A stretch of 64,000 nucleotides of DNA from Sphingomonas swuensis (GTDB lineage: Bacteria > Pseudomonadota > Alphaproteobacteria > Sphingomonadales > Sphingomonadaceae): the NCBI RefSeq assembly GCF_039538045.1, contig NZ_BAABBQ010000001.1:1634001-1698000 (forward strand), in the 5' to 3' direction. Below the pieces are notes generated by a model. The model was not told the DNA's origin. It saw only the letters and a list, made by a program, of their open reading frames with translations, and made no database searches. The translations under genes were made by a program, and so were the position numbers. The first letter of the stretch is position 1. Each line of letters opens with the position of its first letter. Positions 17,799 to 26,016 of this stretch are shown here, one piece after another.

Positions 17799-18852
17799 CG
17801 AGATAGGCCTGACTGGTGCCCCGCAACTCTTCAATGCGTCGCTCGACCTGCGGCGCCGGTGGTCGGTCCAGCAGTTCGGCGAAGTTCTCGAGGTCGGTCG
17901 GCCCGCGCAGCAGGTGCTTGTCGGCGCCGAGCTTGGCGGTCAGGTCGCGGACCTTGTTCAGCCGGTAAGGTGTCACGGTCGCTGCAAAGGGCTTGCCGAA
18001 GGCCAGAGCGAAGACGCAGCCGTGGAAGAAATTGGTGATCACCGCCTCGGCCCCTGCGACGAACCCAGGGAAGTCGAGTGGACCGACATCGATCCGCTCC
18101 TCGTCGGCGAAGTCGCAGGCATAGCCGACGCTGATCAGCCTCACCCCGCGCGAGACAGCCCACTCGCGTGCGACCGGTCCAAGCCAGTCTGGGAAGCCAT
18201 GACCGTAGACGAGCGCATAGCCCTTCTCGACCGTTGAGGGCTCACGCGGAATGTGGTCTGCGAACTGAAGGCACGGATCGAGCACGAGAGGAGGTTCCTG
18301 CCCGAGGGCTTCGGCGACCAGCATGCGACTATTGTTGTCGCGGACGGATATGGCGGAAAAGCGGGCGAGCTTGTCGCGCCAGTAATCGTCCAGTCCGCGC
18401 TCTGCATCATAGTTGCCGAAGCTTGCCGCGTAGGACAGCAGACGGTCAGCCTTGAGACCCTCTCCATAGAAGAGCGGCTTGTGGCCGTACCAGGGATGGG
18501 CGAGGTTCCAGACCTCGTCCGAGCCGACCACCACGGCATCATAGCGTGGGAGGGCAGAGCCATCGTGAAGCGAGAAGCGTCGCGATTGTGGAAAATCTTC
18601 GAACGCCTGCTCAAACCGGCGGGTCTTTGCCTTGTAGGCAATGCGGTGCTTACCCGACGATGGCTCGGGCAGGGTTGGTTGAAGCGCGCATCTCATCTCT
18701 GCGCGCCGCACCTCGAGGCAATCGTGGTCGAGCAGTTCGACCTTCGCGCCCGTCTCCGAGAGGCCTTCCACCAGGCAGCGCGCCTGCCAGTAGGACCCGT
18801 AGTTGATGCAGCGATGGAAAGTGAGAATGCCGATGCCCGAGCCCATGCGCAT
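17782..18852 (-). CDS. Polysaccharide pyruvyl transferase family protein
   Basis: The 356-residue protein belongs to the PS_pyruv_trans family (WcaK/ExoV/CsaB relatives), which adds pyruvate ketals to sugars or is adapted to related transfers. Evidence is the N-terminal GILTFHRCINYGSYWQARCL, then VVVGSDEVWNLAHP, SYAASFGNYD and ISVRDNNSRMLV, and the C-terminal donor site VITNFFHGCVFALAFGKPF. The gene follows argR by 20 bases on the same strand, so it may be read from the argR promoter. It is translationally linked to the FrhB-like gene. No other polysaccharide gene is adjacent. Confidence 0.87.
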   Translation of the reverse strand: MRMGSGIGILTFHRCINYGSYWQARCLVEGLSETGAKVELLDHDCLEVRRAEMRCALQPTLPEPSSGKHRIAYKAKTRRFEQAFEDFPQSRRFSLHDGSALPRYDAVVVGSDEVWNLAHPWYGHKPLFYGEGLKADRLLSYAASFGNYDAERGLDDYWRDKLARFSAISVRDNNSRMLVAEALGQEPPLVLDPCLQFADHIPREPSTVEKGYALVYGHGFPDWLGPVAREWAVSRGVRLISVGYACDFADEERIDVGPLDFPGFVAGAEAVITNFFHGCVFALAFGKPFAATVTPYRLNKVRDLTAKLGADKHLLRGPTDLENFAELLDRPPAPQVERRIEELRGTSQAYLDAALA

Positions 18853-18872
18853 CTGAAGTCGCCAGCGCGGCG

Positions 18873-19337
18873 TCAGGTTCCGATCCAGTTGCGCCAGCCG
18901 TCGGCGAGCGCTTCAGCGGCACCCGGCGACGCCGTGGCAACAAACAACGTGTCGTCGCCCGAGATCGTGCCGGCGATCTCGGGAAGGTTGGCGGCATCGA
19001 GCGCGACCCCGACGAGATGCGCCGAACCGGGCGGGGTCCTGAGGACGACCAGGCTCGAGGCCGGCTGGACCGAGCGGACCCACTCGGCGAACAGGCTCCG
19101 TAACCGGGTCTCGGGCGTTGGAGTGCTGCCGACGTCGTCCGGAAGCGCGTAGCTGGTACTGCCCGCGCGGCGGATCTTGACGGCGCCGAGCTGATCGAGG
19201 TCGCGGCTGATCGTCGCCTGTGTGACCTCGAAGCCAAGGGTCCGAAGCTCGCTAACGAGTTCGTCCTGCCGGCTGAGCCGTCGTCGTCGAAGAAGGTCGG
19301 AAAGCGCGCGCTGGCGACGGGAACGAGCATCGGTCAT
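18873..19337 (-). CDS. argR: Arginine repressor ArgR
   Basis: This 154-residue arginine-responsive regulator has an N-terminal winged helix-turn-helix (QDELVSELRTLGFEVTQATISRDLDQLGAVKI, within residues 25-60). The C-terminal oligomerisation and arginine-binding domain has VGVALDAANLPEIAGTISGDDTLFV; the GDDT motif binds arginine. A second ATG 15 bases upstream is inside the putative operator, so the inner ATG is preferred. It diverges from argC, which fits autoregulation and control of argCJBFG. ArgR is well known in gammaproteobacteria; here its placement supports a local arginine regulon. Confidence 0.95.
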   Translation of the reverse strand: MTDARSRRQRALSDLLRRRRLSRQDELVSELRTLGFEVTQATISRDLDQLGAVKIRRAGSTSYALPDDVGSTPTPETRLRSLFAEWVRSVQPASSLVVLRTPPGSAHLVGVALDAANLPEIAGTISGDDTLFVATASPGAAEALADGWRNWIGT

Positions 19338-19347
19338 GAAGGGTTTA

Positions 19348-19371
19348 TGCATGAACTTGCATATACATGCA
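19348..19371. promoter_or_regulatory. Putative ArgR operator: three phased TGCA half-sites
   Basis: TGCA appears at 19348, 19358 and 19368, exactly 10 bp apart. The right pair makes a perfect inverted repeat TTGCAT-ATAC-ATGCAA (19357-19372), with the same geometry as the classical ARG box TGAAT-N4-ATTCA. The left pair (TGCAT-GAAC-TTGCA) is one base from perfect. The site lies between divergent argR and argC, 24 bases from the argC ATG. Confidence 0.65.
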
Positions 19372-19394
19372 AACAGGACCATAGGCCGCCTCTC

Positions 19395-20414
19395 ATGATT
19401 CGAACCGCCATCCTTGGTGCCTCCGGCTATGTTGGCGCGGAGTTGCTCCGGCTTCTCGAGCGTCACCCGGCGCTGGTGCCGACGCGCCTGTTCGGCGACA
19501 GCAAGGCCGGGCAGAAGCTCGGCTCGGTGCACCCGCAGATTGGCGGCGCCGTGGCTGCGCTTGAGGTCGAGCGCTTCGGTCCGGAGGCGCTCGACGGCAT
19601 CGATCTCGTGTTCGCCGCACTGCCGCATGGCGAGAGCCAGAAGATCGCTGCGGGAATTCTCGACCGCGGCTGCAGGCTGGTCGATCTCGGCGCCGACTTT
19701 CGGCTGCGTGACGCAGCAGATTATGCACGTTGGTACGGCGAGGAGCATCAGGCCCCTGCCCTGCTCGATCGGTTCGTCTTCGGAATTCCCGAGCTTCACC
19801 GCGACGCGATCCGTGGAGCGCAGGCAGTGGCGGCGGCTGGCTGCTATCCAACCAGCGCGATCTTGGCCTGCAAGCCACTGATCGATGCCGGCCTGATCGA
19901 TCCCGCAAGCCTGATCGTCGATGCGGCGAGCGGGGTCAGCGGCGCCGGCCGCGCGGTCAAGGAAGGCACCGCCTTCAACACGGTCGATGGAAGCTACTCG
20001 GCCTATGGCCTGCTGACGCATCGCCACACGGCCGAGATGGAGCAGGAGCTTGGCGCGACGGTGCTGTTCACGCCGCACCTTGCCCCCATGACCCGCGGCA
20101 TCCTCGCCACCTGCTACGCCGCCGCCGCCGCCGGCGAGATGGACGGTGACGAGCCGCTTCGTGTCCTTCGCCAGGCCTATGCCGACGAGCCCTTCGTCCG
20201 GGTCAGCGACGAGCCGCCCTCGACCAAGTGGGTAGCCGGAAGCAACGGTGCCGTCGTCACTGCTCGCTACGACCCGCGCACGAGGCGCGTCGTAGCGCTC
20301 GGCGCGATCGACAATCTCGGAAAGGGGGCCGCCGGGCAGATGATCCAGTGTGCCAATCTCATGTTCGGCCTCGACGAGAGCTCCGGCCTAGCCGCGTCGG
20401 GAGTTTTTCCATGA
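19395..20414 (+). CDS. argC: N-acetyl-gamma-glutamyl-phosphate reductase
   Basis: This 339-residue NADPH-dependent enzyme reduces N-acetylglutamyl phosphate to the semialdehyde, the third step of arginine synthesis. The dinucleotide motif GASGYVGAELLRLL is at 8-21. The catalytic Cys150 is in AAAGCYPTS, and the histidine-containing HLAPMTRGI region follows. The ATG at 19395 starts the family sequence; an earlier in-frame ATG overlaps the operator. It is the first gene of argCJBFG, and its stop overlaps argJ as ATGA. Confidence 0.97.
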   Translation: MIRTAILGASGYVGAELLRLLERHPALVPTRLFGDSKAGQKLGSVHPQIGGAVAALEVERFGPEALDGIDLVFAALPHGESQKIAAGILDRGCRLVDLGADFRLRDAADYARWYGEEHQAPALLDRFVFGIPELHRDAIRGAQAVAAAGCYPTSAILACKPLIDAGLIDPASLIVDAASGVSGAGRAVKEGTAFNTVDGSYSAYGLLTHRHTAEMEQELGATVLFTPHLAPMTRGILATCYAAAAAGEMDGDEPLRVLRQAYADEPFVRVSDEPPSTKWVAGSNGAVVTARYDPRTRRVVALGAIDNLGKGAAGQMIQCANLMFGLDESSGLAASGVFP

Positions 20415-21574
20415 GCGTTACCGCCGCCGAGGGCTTCGTCGCCTCCGGACTTCATGCCGGCATCAAGAAGTCGCGGCCCGACATGGCGCTGCTTGCGACA
20501 GACGACGGCGCACGAGTCACTTGCGCAGCAGTCTTCACACAGAATCTCTTCTGTGCGCCACCCGTGCAGCTCGACCGCGAACTGCTTGCGGCAAGCGGCG
20601 GCACGGCGTCCGCGGTGATCGTCAACAGCGGCAATGCCAATGCCGGGACCGGTGCAGCCGGCCTGGCCGACGCGAAGGCGATGGGCGCGGCTGCGGCCGC
20701 CGCGATGGGCATCGCGGCCGGTAAGGTGCTGGTCTGCTCGACCGGGATTATCGGCACGCCGCTGCCCATGGACGTCATTCTTCCCGCCATCCCGACGCTT
20801 GCCAGCCAGCGGTCCCGCGATGGCGGCGCGGCGGCGGCGCAGGGCATCCTCACGACCGATCACCGTCCAAAGGAAGCCGTAATCCGCGGCGACGGGTGGA
20901 CCCTCGGCGGCATGGCCAAGGGCTGCGGCATGATCGCGCCCAACATGGCGACCATGCTCGCCTTCCTAACGACCGACGCCGCCGTTCCCCGTGAGACGCT
21001 GCAGGCGATGCTCAAGGCGGCAAGCGATCGCACCTTCAACACGCTCAACGTCGATGGTGCGACCAGCACCAACGACACTGCCATGGTCTTTGCCAGCGGC
21101 CGCAAGGGTGCGCCAGGCGATCTCGACGGCTTCGGCCGTGCGCTGGAGCAGGTCTGCCGCGACCTCACCATGCTGATGGCCAAGGATGCCGAGGGCATGA
21201 CCAAGATCGCTCACCTGACGGTCATCGGCGCGGCCAGCGAGGGCGAGGCGCGGATTGCCGCAAAGGCGATTGCCGAGAACAACCTCGTCAAGTGCAGCTG
21301 GTACGGCAGCGACCCCTATTGGGGCCGGCTGCTGGCTGCCGCGGGCTCGGCCGGGGTCGCGATGGACGTGGAGCGGACTGCCGTTAGCTATGGCGGCATC
21401 CGTGTTGCCGAGGGTGGCGTCGGCATTCCGCACGATGCCCAGGCACTGACCGAGCATATGCTCGGCGAGGAGTTCAGCATCGAGGTAGCGCTCGGCGTGG
21501 GTAGCGCGTCGGCGCGGGTCATCGGGATCGACCTCGGACCCGGCTACATCAAAGAGAATAGTGTGACGTCATGA
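20411..21574 (+). CDS. argJ: Bifunctional glutamate/ornithine N-acetyltransferase
   Basis: This 387-residue enzyme recycles the acetyl group from N-acetylornithine to glutamate and may also use acetyl-CoA. It is made as a precursor that cleaves itself before the nucleophilic threonine in GCGMIAPNMA-T181-MLAF. Other family blocks are VIVNSGNANAGTG, NTLNVDGATSTNDT and KCSWYGSDPYWGRLLAA. Its ATG overlaps the argC stop and its own stop overlaps argB as ATGA. The presence of argJ indicates the cyclic acetyl pathway. Whether a separate argA-type synthase exists cannot be seen here. Confidence 0.97.
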   Translation: MSVTAAEGFVASGLHAGIKKSRPDMALLATDDGARVTCAAVFTQNLFCAPPVQLDRELLAASGGTASAVIVNSGNANAGTGAAGLADAKAMGAAAAAAMGIAAGKVLVCSTGIIGTPLPMDVILPAIPTLASQRSRDGGAAAAQGILTTDHRPKEAVIRGDGWTLGGMAKGCGMIAPNMATMLAFLTTDAAVPRETLQAMLKAASDRTFNTLNVDGATSTNDTAMVFASGRKGAPGDLDGFGRALEQVCRDLTMLMAKDAEGMTKIAHLTVIGAASEGEARIAAKAIAENNLVKCSWYGSDPYWGRLLAAAGSAGVAMDVERTAVSYGGIRVAEGGVGIPHDAQALTEHMLGEEFSIEVALGVGSASARVIGIDLGPGYIKENSVTS

Positions 21575-22458
21575 CGGCTCTCCTCACGGCGGCGGATACC
21601 GCCAACATCCTCGTCGAGGCCCTCCCCTACATTCGGGCCTTCGCCGGCAAGTCGATCGTGGTGAAGCTCGGGGGCGCCGCGCTCGACGACAGCGACAGCG
21701 ACCTCGACCTGGCCCTCGCCCAGGACGTGCTCCTGCTGCGCTCGGTCGGCGTGCGCTGCGTGCTGGTTCACGGCGGCGGACCGCAGGTCGACGCGATGCT
21801 GCGCCGGGTCGGCAAGGAACCCGAGTTCCGCGACGGGCTTCGCGTTACCGACGCCGAGACGCTCGAGATCGTGCGCATGGTGCTGGTAGGCAAGATCAAC
21901 CGCGAACTGGTCGCGACGATCAACGGTCAGGCGGGCGACGAACCGACCGCGGTCGGCGTATCTGGCGAGGATGCCGGGCTGCTGGTGGTCGAGCCGCGCG
22001 ACCTGTCGCTCGGCTTCGTTGGCGACGTCGTGCAGGTCCGCGCCGAGCTGCTGCACCGGTTGCTCGACGACGGGCTGATGCCCGTGGTCTCGACCGTCGG
22101 CGCCGATGCCGCAGGACAGCCCTACAACGTCAATGCCGACGAAGCCGCGCGCGCCATCGCGGTCGCGATGAAGGCCGAGAAGATCGTCTACCTCACCGCA
22201 GCGCCCGGCCTGCTCGACGATCCCAAGGACGAGAACACCCTTGTCCATCGCCTGACCGCGCCCGAGCTTCGCGAGCGGATCAGCCATGCGAGCGTGGGCG
22301 GAGGGATGATCCCGAAGCTCACCGCCTGCGCCGACGCGGTCGAGCAGGGTGTCGGCTTTGCGCACATCATCGATGGGCGAGTGCCGCATGCCCTGCTCAT
22401 CGAACTTCTGACACGGCACGGGATTGGCACCATGATCAAGGCGGAACCGACATGGTGA
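21571..22458 (+). CDS. argB: Acetylglutamate kinase
   Basis: The 295-residue amino-acid kinase phosphorylates N-acetylglutamate, the usual feedback-controlled step. Family motifs are VVKLGGAAL (about 30-38), LVHGGGPQVD, EIVRMVLVGKINRELV, and NVNADEAARAIAVAMKAEKIVYLT near the C-terminal ATP site, with SVGGGMIPKL. An N-terminal helix before the first strand (about 1-25) resembles the extension that mediates hexamer formation in arginine-sensitive enzymes. It overlaps argJ by 4 bases and argF by 7. Confidence 0.97.
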   Translation: MTALLTAADTANILVEALPYIRAFAGKSIVVKLGGAALDDSDSDLDLALAQDVLLLRSVGVRCVLVHGGGPQVDAMLRRVGKEPEFRDGLRVTDAETLEIVRMVLVGKINRELVATINGQAGDEPTAVGVSGEDAGLLVVEPRDLSLGFVGDVVQVRAELLHRLLDDGLMPVVSTVGADAAGQPYNVNADEAARAIAVAMKAEKIVYLTAAPGLLDDPKDENTLVHRLTAPELRERISHASVGGGMIPKLTACADAVEQGVGFAHIIDGRVPHALLIELLTRHGIGTMIKAEPTW

Positions 22459-23315
22459 AGCATCTCCTCACCCTCGACGGCCTTTCGCGAGCCGATATCG
22501 AGACGATCCTCGCCTTGTCGGAAGTCCCGCCGTCGCCATTGCTTACCGGCAAAGGTGCGGCGCTTTATTTCGAGAAGCCAAGCGCCCGGACCCGCAACTC
22601 GATGGAACTGGCGGTGCACCAGCTCGGCGGGCACCCCGTCTATCTGACGCCAGCCGAGCTCGGCATCGGCACGCGCGAAAGCGTCGAGGACATCGCCCGC
22701 ACGCTCGCCTGCTACCACGGCGTCATCGCCGCCCGGGTATTCGACCACCGCTTGCTGGAGGCGCTTGCCGACGCGAGCCCGGTCCCGGTGCTGAACATGC
22801 TGTCGGGAAGCGACCATCCGCTGCAGGGGCTCGCCGACATGCTCACCGTCCGCCAGCTGTGTGGCCGGATCGAAGGTGTCCGGATCGCCTATGTCGGCGA
22901 TGGCGACAACAATGTCGCGCGCAGCCTCGCACAGGCCTGCACCACGCTCGGTGCGCAGCTCATCATCGTCGCACCCGACGCCTATCAGCTTTCCGACGCG
23001 CCAGCGGGGAGCGTGCAGACGGCGAACCTTGATGCGGTGGCCGGTGCGGACGTGATCTACACCGACGTCTGGGTCTCGATGGGCCAGGACGATGACGCCG
23101 AGCGGCGCCAGGCCGACCTTGCCGCCTATCAGGTGAACGAAGCGCTGATGGCCCGGGCGCCCGATGCCCACTTCCTTCACTGCCTTCCCGCCCGCCGCGG
23201 AGAGGAAGTCACCGCCGGCGTGATCGACGGGCCCCGCTCGGCGGTCTGGCGGCAGGCCGAGAACCGCATGCACTCGGCGCGCGGAGCGCTGATGTGGCTT
23301 TTGCAACAGGACTGA
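22452..23315 (+). CDS. argF: Ornithine carbamoyltransferase
   Basis: This 287-residue enzyme makes citrulline from ornithine and carbamoyl phosphate. The carbamoyl-phosphate loop reads S44-A-R-T-R48, where most homologues have STRTR. HPLQ (122-125), the ornithine-side SMGQ (209-212) and HCLP (243-246) are intact. Length is 15-25 residues below typical ArgF (about 305-315). The context FEKPSARTRNSMELAVHQLGGHPVYL recalls actinobacterial-type sequences to me more than the common proteobacterial FEKPSTRTRVSFE, but this is only an impression. Its position inside argCJBFG makes the assignment secure. Confidence 0.93.
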   Translation: MVKHLLTLDGLSRADIETILALSEVPPSPLLTGKGAALYFEKPSARTRNSMELAVHQLGGHPVYLTPAELGIGTRESVEDIARTLACYHGVIAARVFDHRLLEALADASPVPVLNMLSGSDHPLQGLADMLTVRQLCGRIEGVRIAYVGDGDNNVARSLAQACTTLGAQLIIVAPDAYQLSDAPAGSVQTANLDAVAGADVIYTDVWVSMGQDDDAERRQADLAAYQVNEALMARAPDAHFLHCLPARRGEEVTAGVIDGPRSAVWRQAENRMHSARGALMWLLQQD

Positions 23316-23321
23316 AGAACC

Positions 23322-24545
23322 ATGGCTAAGCTCAAGGTCGTGCTCGCTTACTCGGGCGGTCTCGACACCTCGATCATCCTCAAGTGGCTGCAGACCGAAT
23401 ATGATGCGGAGGTGGTCACTTTCACCGCCGACCTCGGCCAGGGCGAAGAGGTCGAGCCGGCACGGCGCAAGGCCGAGATGCTCGGGGTCAAGCCCGAGAA
23501 CATCTTCATCGAGGACGTGCAGGAGGAGTTTGTCCGCGACTTCGTCTTCCCGATGTTCCGCGCCAACACCGTCTACGAGGGCCAGTATCTGCTCGGCACC
23601 TCGATCGCCCGTCCGCTGATCGCCAAGCGCCAGATCGAGATTGCGCGGGCCGTCGGCGCCGATGCGGTCTGTCACGGCGCGACCGGCAAGGGCAACGATC
23701 AGGTCCGCTTCGAACTCGGCTATTACGCGCTCGAACCCGACATCCGGGTGATCGCCCCGTGGCGTGAGTGGGACTTCGCCAGCCGCGAGCAGCTGCTCGA
23801 CTTCGCCGAGAAGAACCAGATCCCTATCGCCAAGGACAAGAGGGGCGACGCGCCCTTCTCGATCGACGCCAACCTGCTCCATTCCTCCTCGGAAGGGAAA
23901 GTGCTGGAGGATCCGAGCCAGGAAGCACCGGAGTATGTCCACCAGCGCACGATTTCTCCGGAAGACGCCCCCGACAAGCCGACCGAGATCACCATCGGCT
24001 TCGAGCGCGGCGACCCGGTTTCCATTGATGGCGAGGCACTTAGCCCCGCAATGCTGCTGACCCGCCTCAACAGCCTTGGCCATGACAATGGCATCGGTCG
24101 CCTCGATCTGGTCGAGAATCGCTTCGTCGGGATGAAGAGCCGTGGGGTGTACGAGACGCCCGGCGGCACCATCCTGCTGGCGGCGCATCGCGGGATCGAA
24201 AGTATCACCCTCGATGGCGGGGCGATGCACCTCAAGGACGCGTTGATGCCGCGCTATGCGAGCCTCATCTACAACGGCTTCTGGTTCGCGCCTGAACGGG
24301 AAATGCTCCAGGCCTTGATCGACAAGAGCCAGGAGCATGTCACCGGGACCGTCCGGATGAAGCTCTACAAGGGGAACGCCACCGTCATTGGCCGGGACAG
24401 CGCGCACAGCCTTTACGACGAGGATCTGGTGACCTTCGAGGAAGGCTCGGGCAGTTACGATCAGCGCGACGCGGCCGGCTTCATCCGGCTCAACGCGCTT
24501 CGCCTGCGGATCGCGGCACAACGCGCCAAGAAGATCCGGACCTGA
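23322..24545 (+). CDS. argG: Argininosuccinate synthase
   Basis: This 407-residue enzyme joins citrulline and aspartate with ATP. The N-type ATP pyrophosphatase loop AYSGGLDTS is at residues 9-17. [33 protein letters not shown] and the citrulline-binding [21 protein letters not shown] region are all present. It is the last gene of the argCJBFG run, 6 bases after argF, and converges with argH. Length is normal. Confidence 0.98.
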   Translation: MAKLKVVLAYSGGLDTSIILKWLQTEYDAEVVTFTADLGQGEEVEPARRKAEMLGVKPENIFIEDVQEEFVRDFVFPMFRANTVYEGQYLLGTSIARPLIAKRQIEIARAVGADAVCHGATGKGNDQVRFELGYYALEPDIRVIAPWREWDFASREQLLDFAEKNQIPIAKDKRGDAPFSIDANLLHSSSEGKVLEDPSQEAPEYVHQRTISPEDAPDKPTEITIGFERGDPVSIDGEALSPAMLLTRLNSLGHDNGIGRLDLVENRFVGMKSRGVYETPGGTILLAAHRGIESITLDGGAMHLKDALMPRYASLIYNGFWFAPEREMLQALIDKSQEHVTGTVRMKLYKGNATVIGRDSAHSLYDEDLVTFEEGSGSYDQRDAAGFIRLNALRLRIAAQRAKKIRT

Positions 24546-24564
24546 CAGTCGCGCTGCTGAGGCG

Positions 24565-24587
24565 GGAGCAGCTAGGCTAGCCGCTCC
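24565..24587. terminator. Hairpin between convergent argG and argH
   Basis: GGAGC-A-GCTA and TAGC-C-GCTCC pair around loop GGC, giving nine base pairs with one A-C mismatch. The hairpin spans the argH stop codon and lies 20 bases after the argG stop, so it could serve both strands. T-rich sequence after it is minimal. Confidence 0.4.
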
Positions 24588-25954
24588 TTCCACCGCGCGA
24601 CCTGTTCGCGCACCCGGACGGGCGCGGTGCCACCGTAGCTCGTGCGGCTGCCGACTGAGGCCTCGACGCTCAGCACGTCGTAGACGCGATCGTCGATCCG
24701 CCCGTCGATCGTTTGCAGGCGCTCGAGGGGCAGGTCGGGAAGGTCGCAGCCTGCCTCTTCCGCGGCCTTCACCGCGCGACCGGTGATGTGGTGCGCCTCG
24801 CGGAACGGCACGTCCGCCTCGCGCACCAGCCAGTCAGCGAGATCGGTCGCGGTCGAGAAGCCCGACGCAGCGGCAGCGCGCATCTTCTCGGGGACGAAGG
24901 TCGCGCTCTCGACCGTGCCGGCAAGCGCGGCCAGGCTCAGCATCAGCAGGTCATGCGCTTCGAAGGTCGGGGCCTTGTCGTCCTGCATGTCCTTGGAATA
25001 GGCGAGCGGCAGCCCCTTCATCGTGATCATCAGGCCGGTGAACAGGCCAAGGATCCGTCCCGAGTGACCGCGAACCAGCTCGGCCGCGTCGGGATTGCGC
25101 TTCTGCGGCATGATCGAGCTACCGGTTGACCACTGGTCCGACAGCTTGACGAAGCCAAAGGGCGGGCTGGCCCACAGGATCAGCTCCTCGGCCAGCCGTG
25201 ACAGGTGCAGCGCGCATTGCGACGCGGCGGCAAGATAATCGAGCGCGAAGTCGCGGTCGGACACGCTGTCGAGGCTGTTCGCCGTCGGCTCTGAGAAGCC
25301 GAGTGCCTGGGCGGTTGCCTCGCGATCGGTGTGGAAACCGGTCCCAGCCAGCGCCGCAGCGCCGAGCGGACACTCACCTGCCCGTTCGTCGGCGTCGAAC
25401 AGCCGCGACACGTCGCGCTGGAGCATCTCGACATAAGCGAGGAGGTGGTGGCCGAGCGTCACTGGCTGCGCGACCTGAAGGTGGGTGAAGCCCGGCATGA
25501 TCGTCGCCGCATGCTCCTCGGCTCGGGCAACGAGCACCTGCTGAAGCGAGACGATCGCCGAAGCGACCTGGCGGCACGCACCCCGCGTCCACAGCTTGAA
25601 ATCGGTCGCGACCTGGTCGTTGCGCGAGCGAGCGGTGTGAAGGCGCCCGGCCACGGGCCCGATCAGCTCGGCGAGGCGCGCTTCCACCGCCATGTGAATG
25701 TCCTCGAGCGCGATGTCGGTCGGCGGCCCGTCACGCTCGAATTCATCAGCGACGGCGTCGAGACCGTCGAGGATCGCAGCCGCGTCGTCCGCGCTGAGGA
25801 TGCCCTGGTCGCGGAGCATCGTCGCATGGGCGCGCGACCCGGCGAGATCCTCGCGCCACATGCGGCGATCGACCCCGAGCGAGGCGTTGATCGTCTGCAT
25901 GATCTCGGACGGCCCGGCGGCGAAGCGGCCGCCCCACATCTGATTGCTGCTCAT
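24572..25954 (-). CDS. argH: Argininosuccinate lyase
   Basis: This 460-residue tetrameric lyase releases arginine and fumarate. The superfamily signature [12 protein letters not shown] is present with its catalytic serine, along with the N-terminal [21 protein letters not shown] and the [17 protein letters not shown] block. It is transcribed towards argG from its own promoter, completing the arginine branch from acetylglutamate except for argA and argD functions, which are not in the window. Confidence 0.98.
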   Translation of the reverse strand: MSSNQMWGGRFAAGPSEIMQTINASLGVDRRMWREDLAGSRAHATMLRDQGILSADDAAAILDGLDAVADEFERDGPPTDIALEDIHMAVEARLAELIGPVAGRLHTARSRNDQVATDFKLWTRGACRQVASAIVSLQQVLVARAEEHAATIMPGFTHLQVAQPVTLGHHLLAYVEMLQRDVSRLFDADERAGECPLGAAALAGTGFHTDREATAQALGFSEPTANSLDSVSDRDFALDYLAAASQCALHLSRLAEELILWASPPFGFVKLSDQWSTGSSIMPQKRNPDAAELVRGHSGRILGLFTGLMITMKGLPLAYSKDMQDDKAPTFEAHDLLMLSLAALAGTVESATFVPEKMRAAAASGFSTATDLADWLVREADVPFREAHHITGRAVKAAEEAGCDLPDLPLERLQTIDGRIDDRVYDVLSVEASVGSRTSYGGTAPVRVREQVARWKERLA

Positions 25955-26016
25955 GGCTCGCCTATATTCACCAAAGGCCCTGCGTCGCCAGTCCTGCCAA
26001 GCCCGAACGGCGCGAC

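Noticed and set aside
22188..24593. About 800-codon open frame antisense to argB-argF-argG
   Set aside because: It runs through three conserved arginine genes on the other strand and has no motifs. High third-position GC suppresses stops in this frame.
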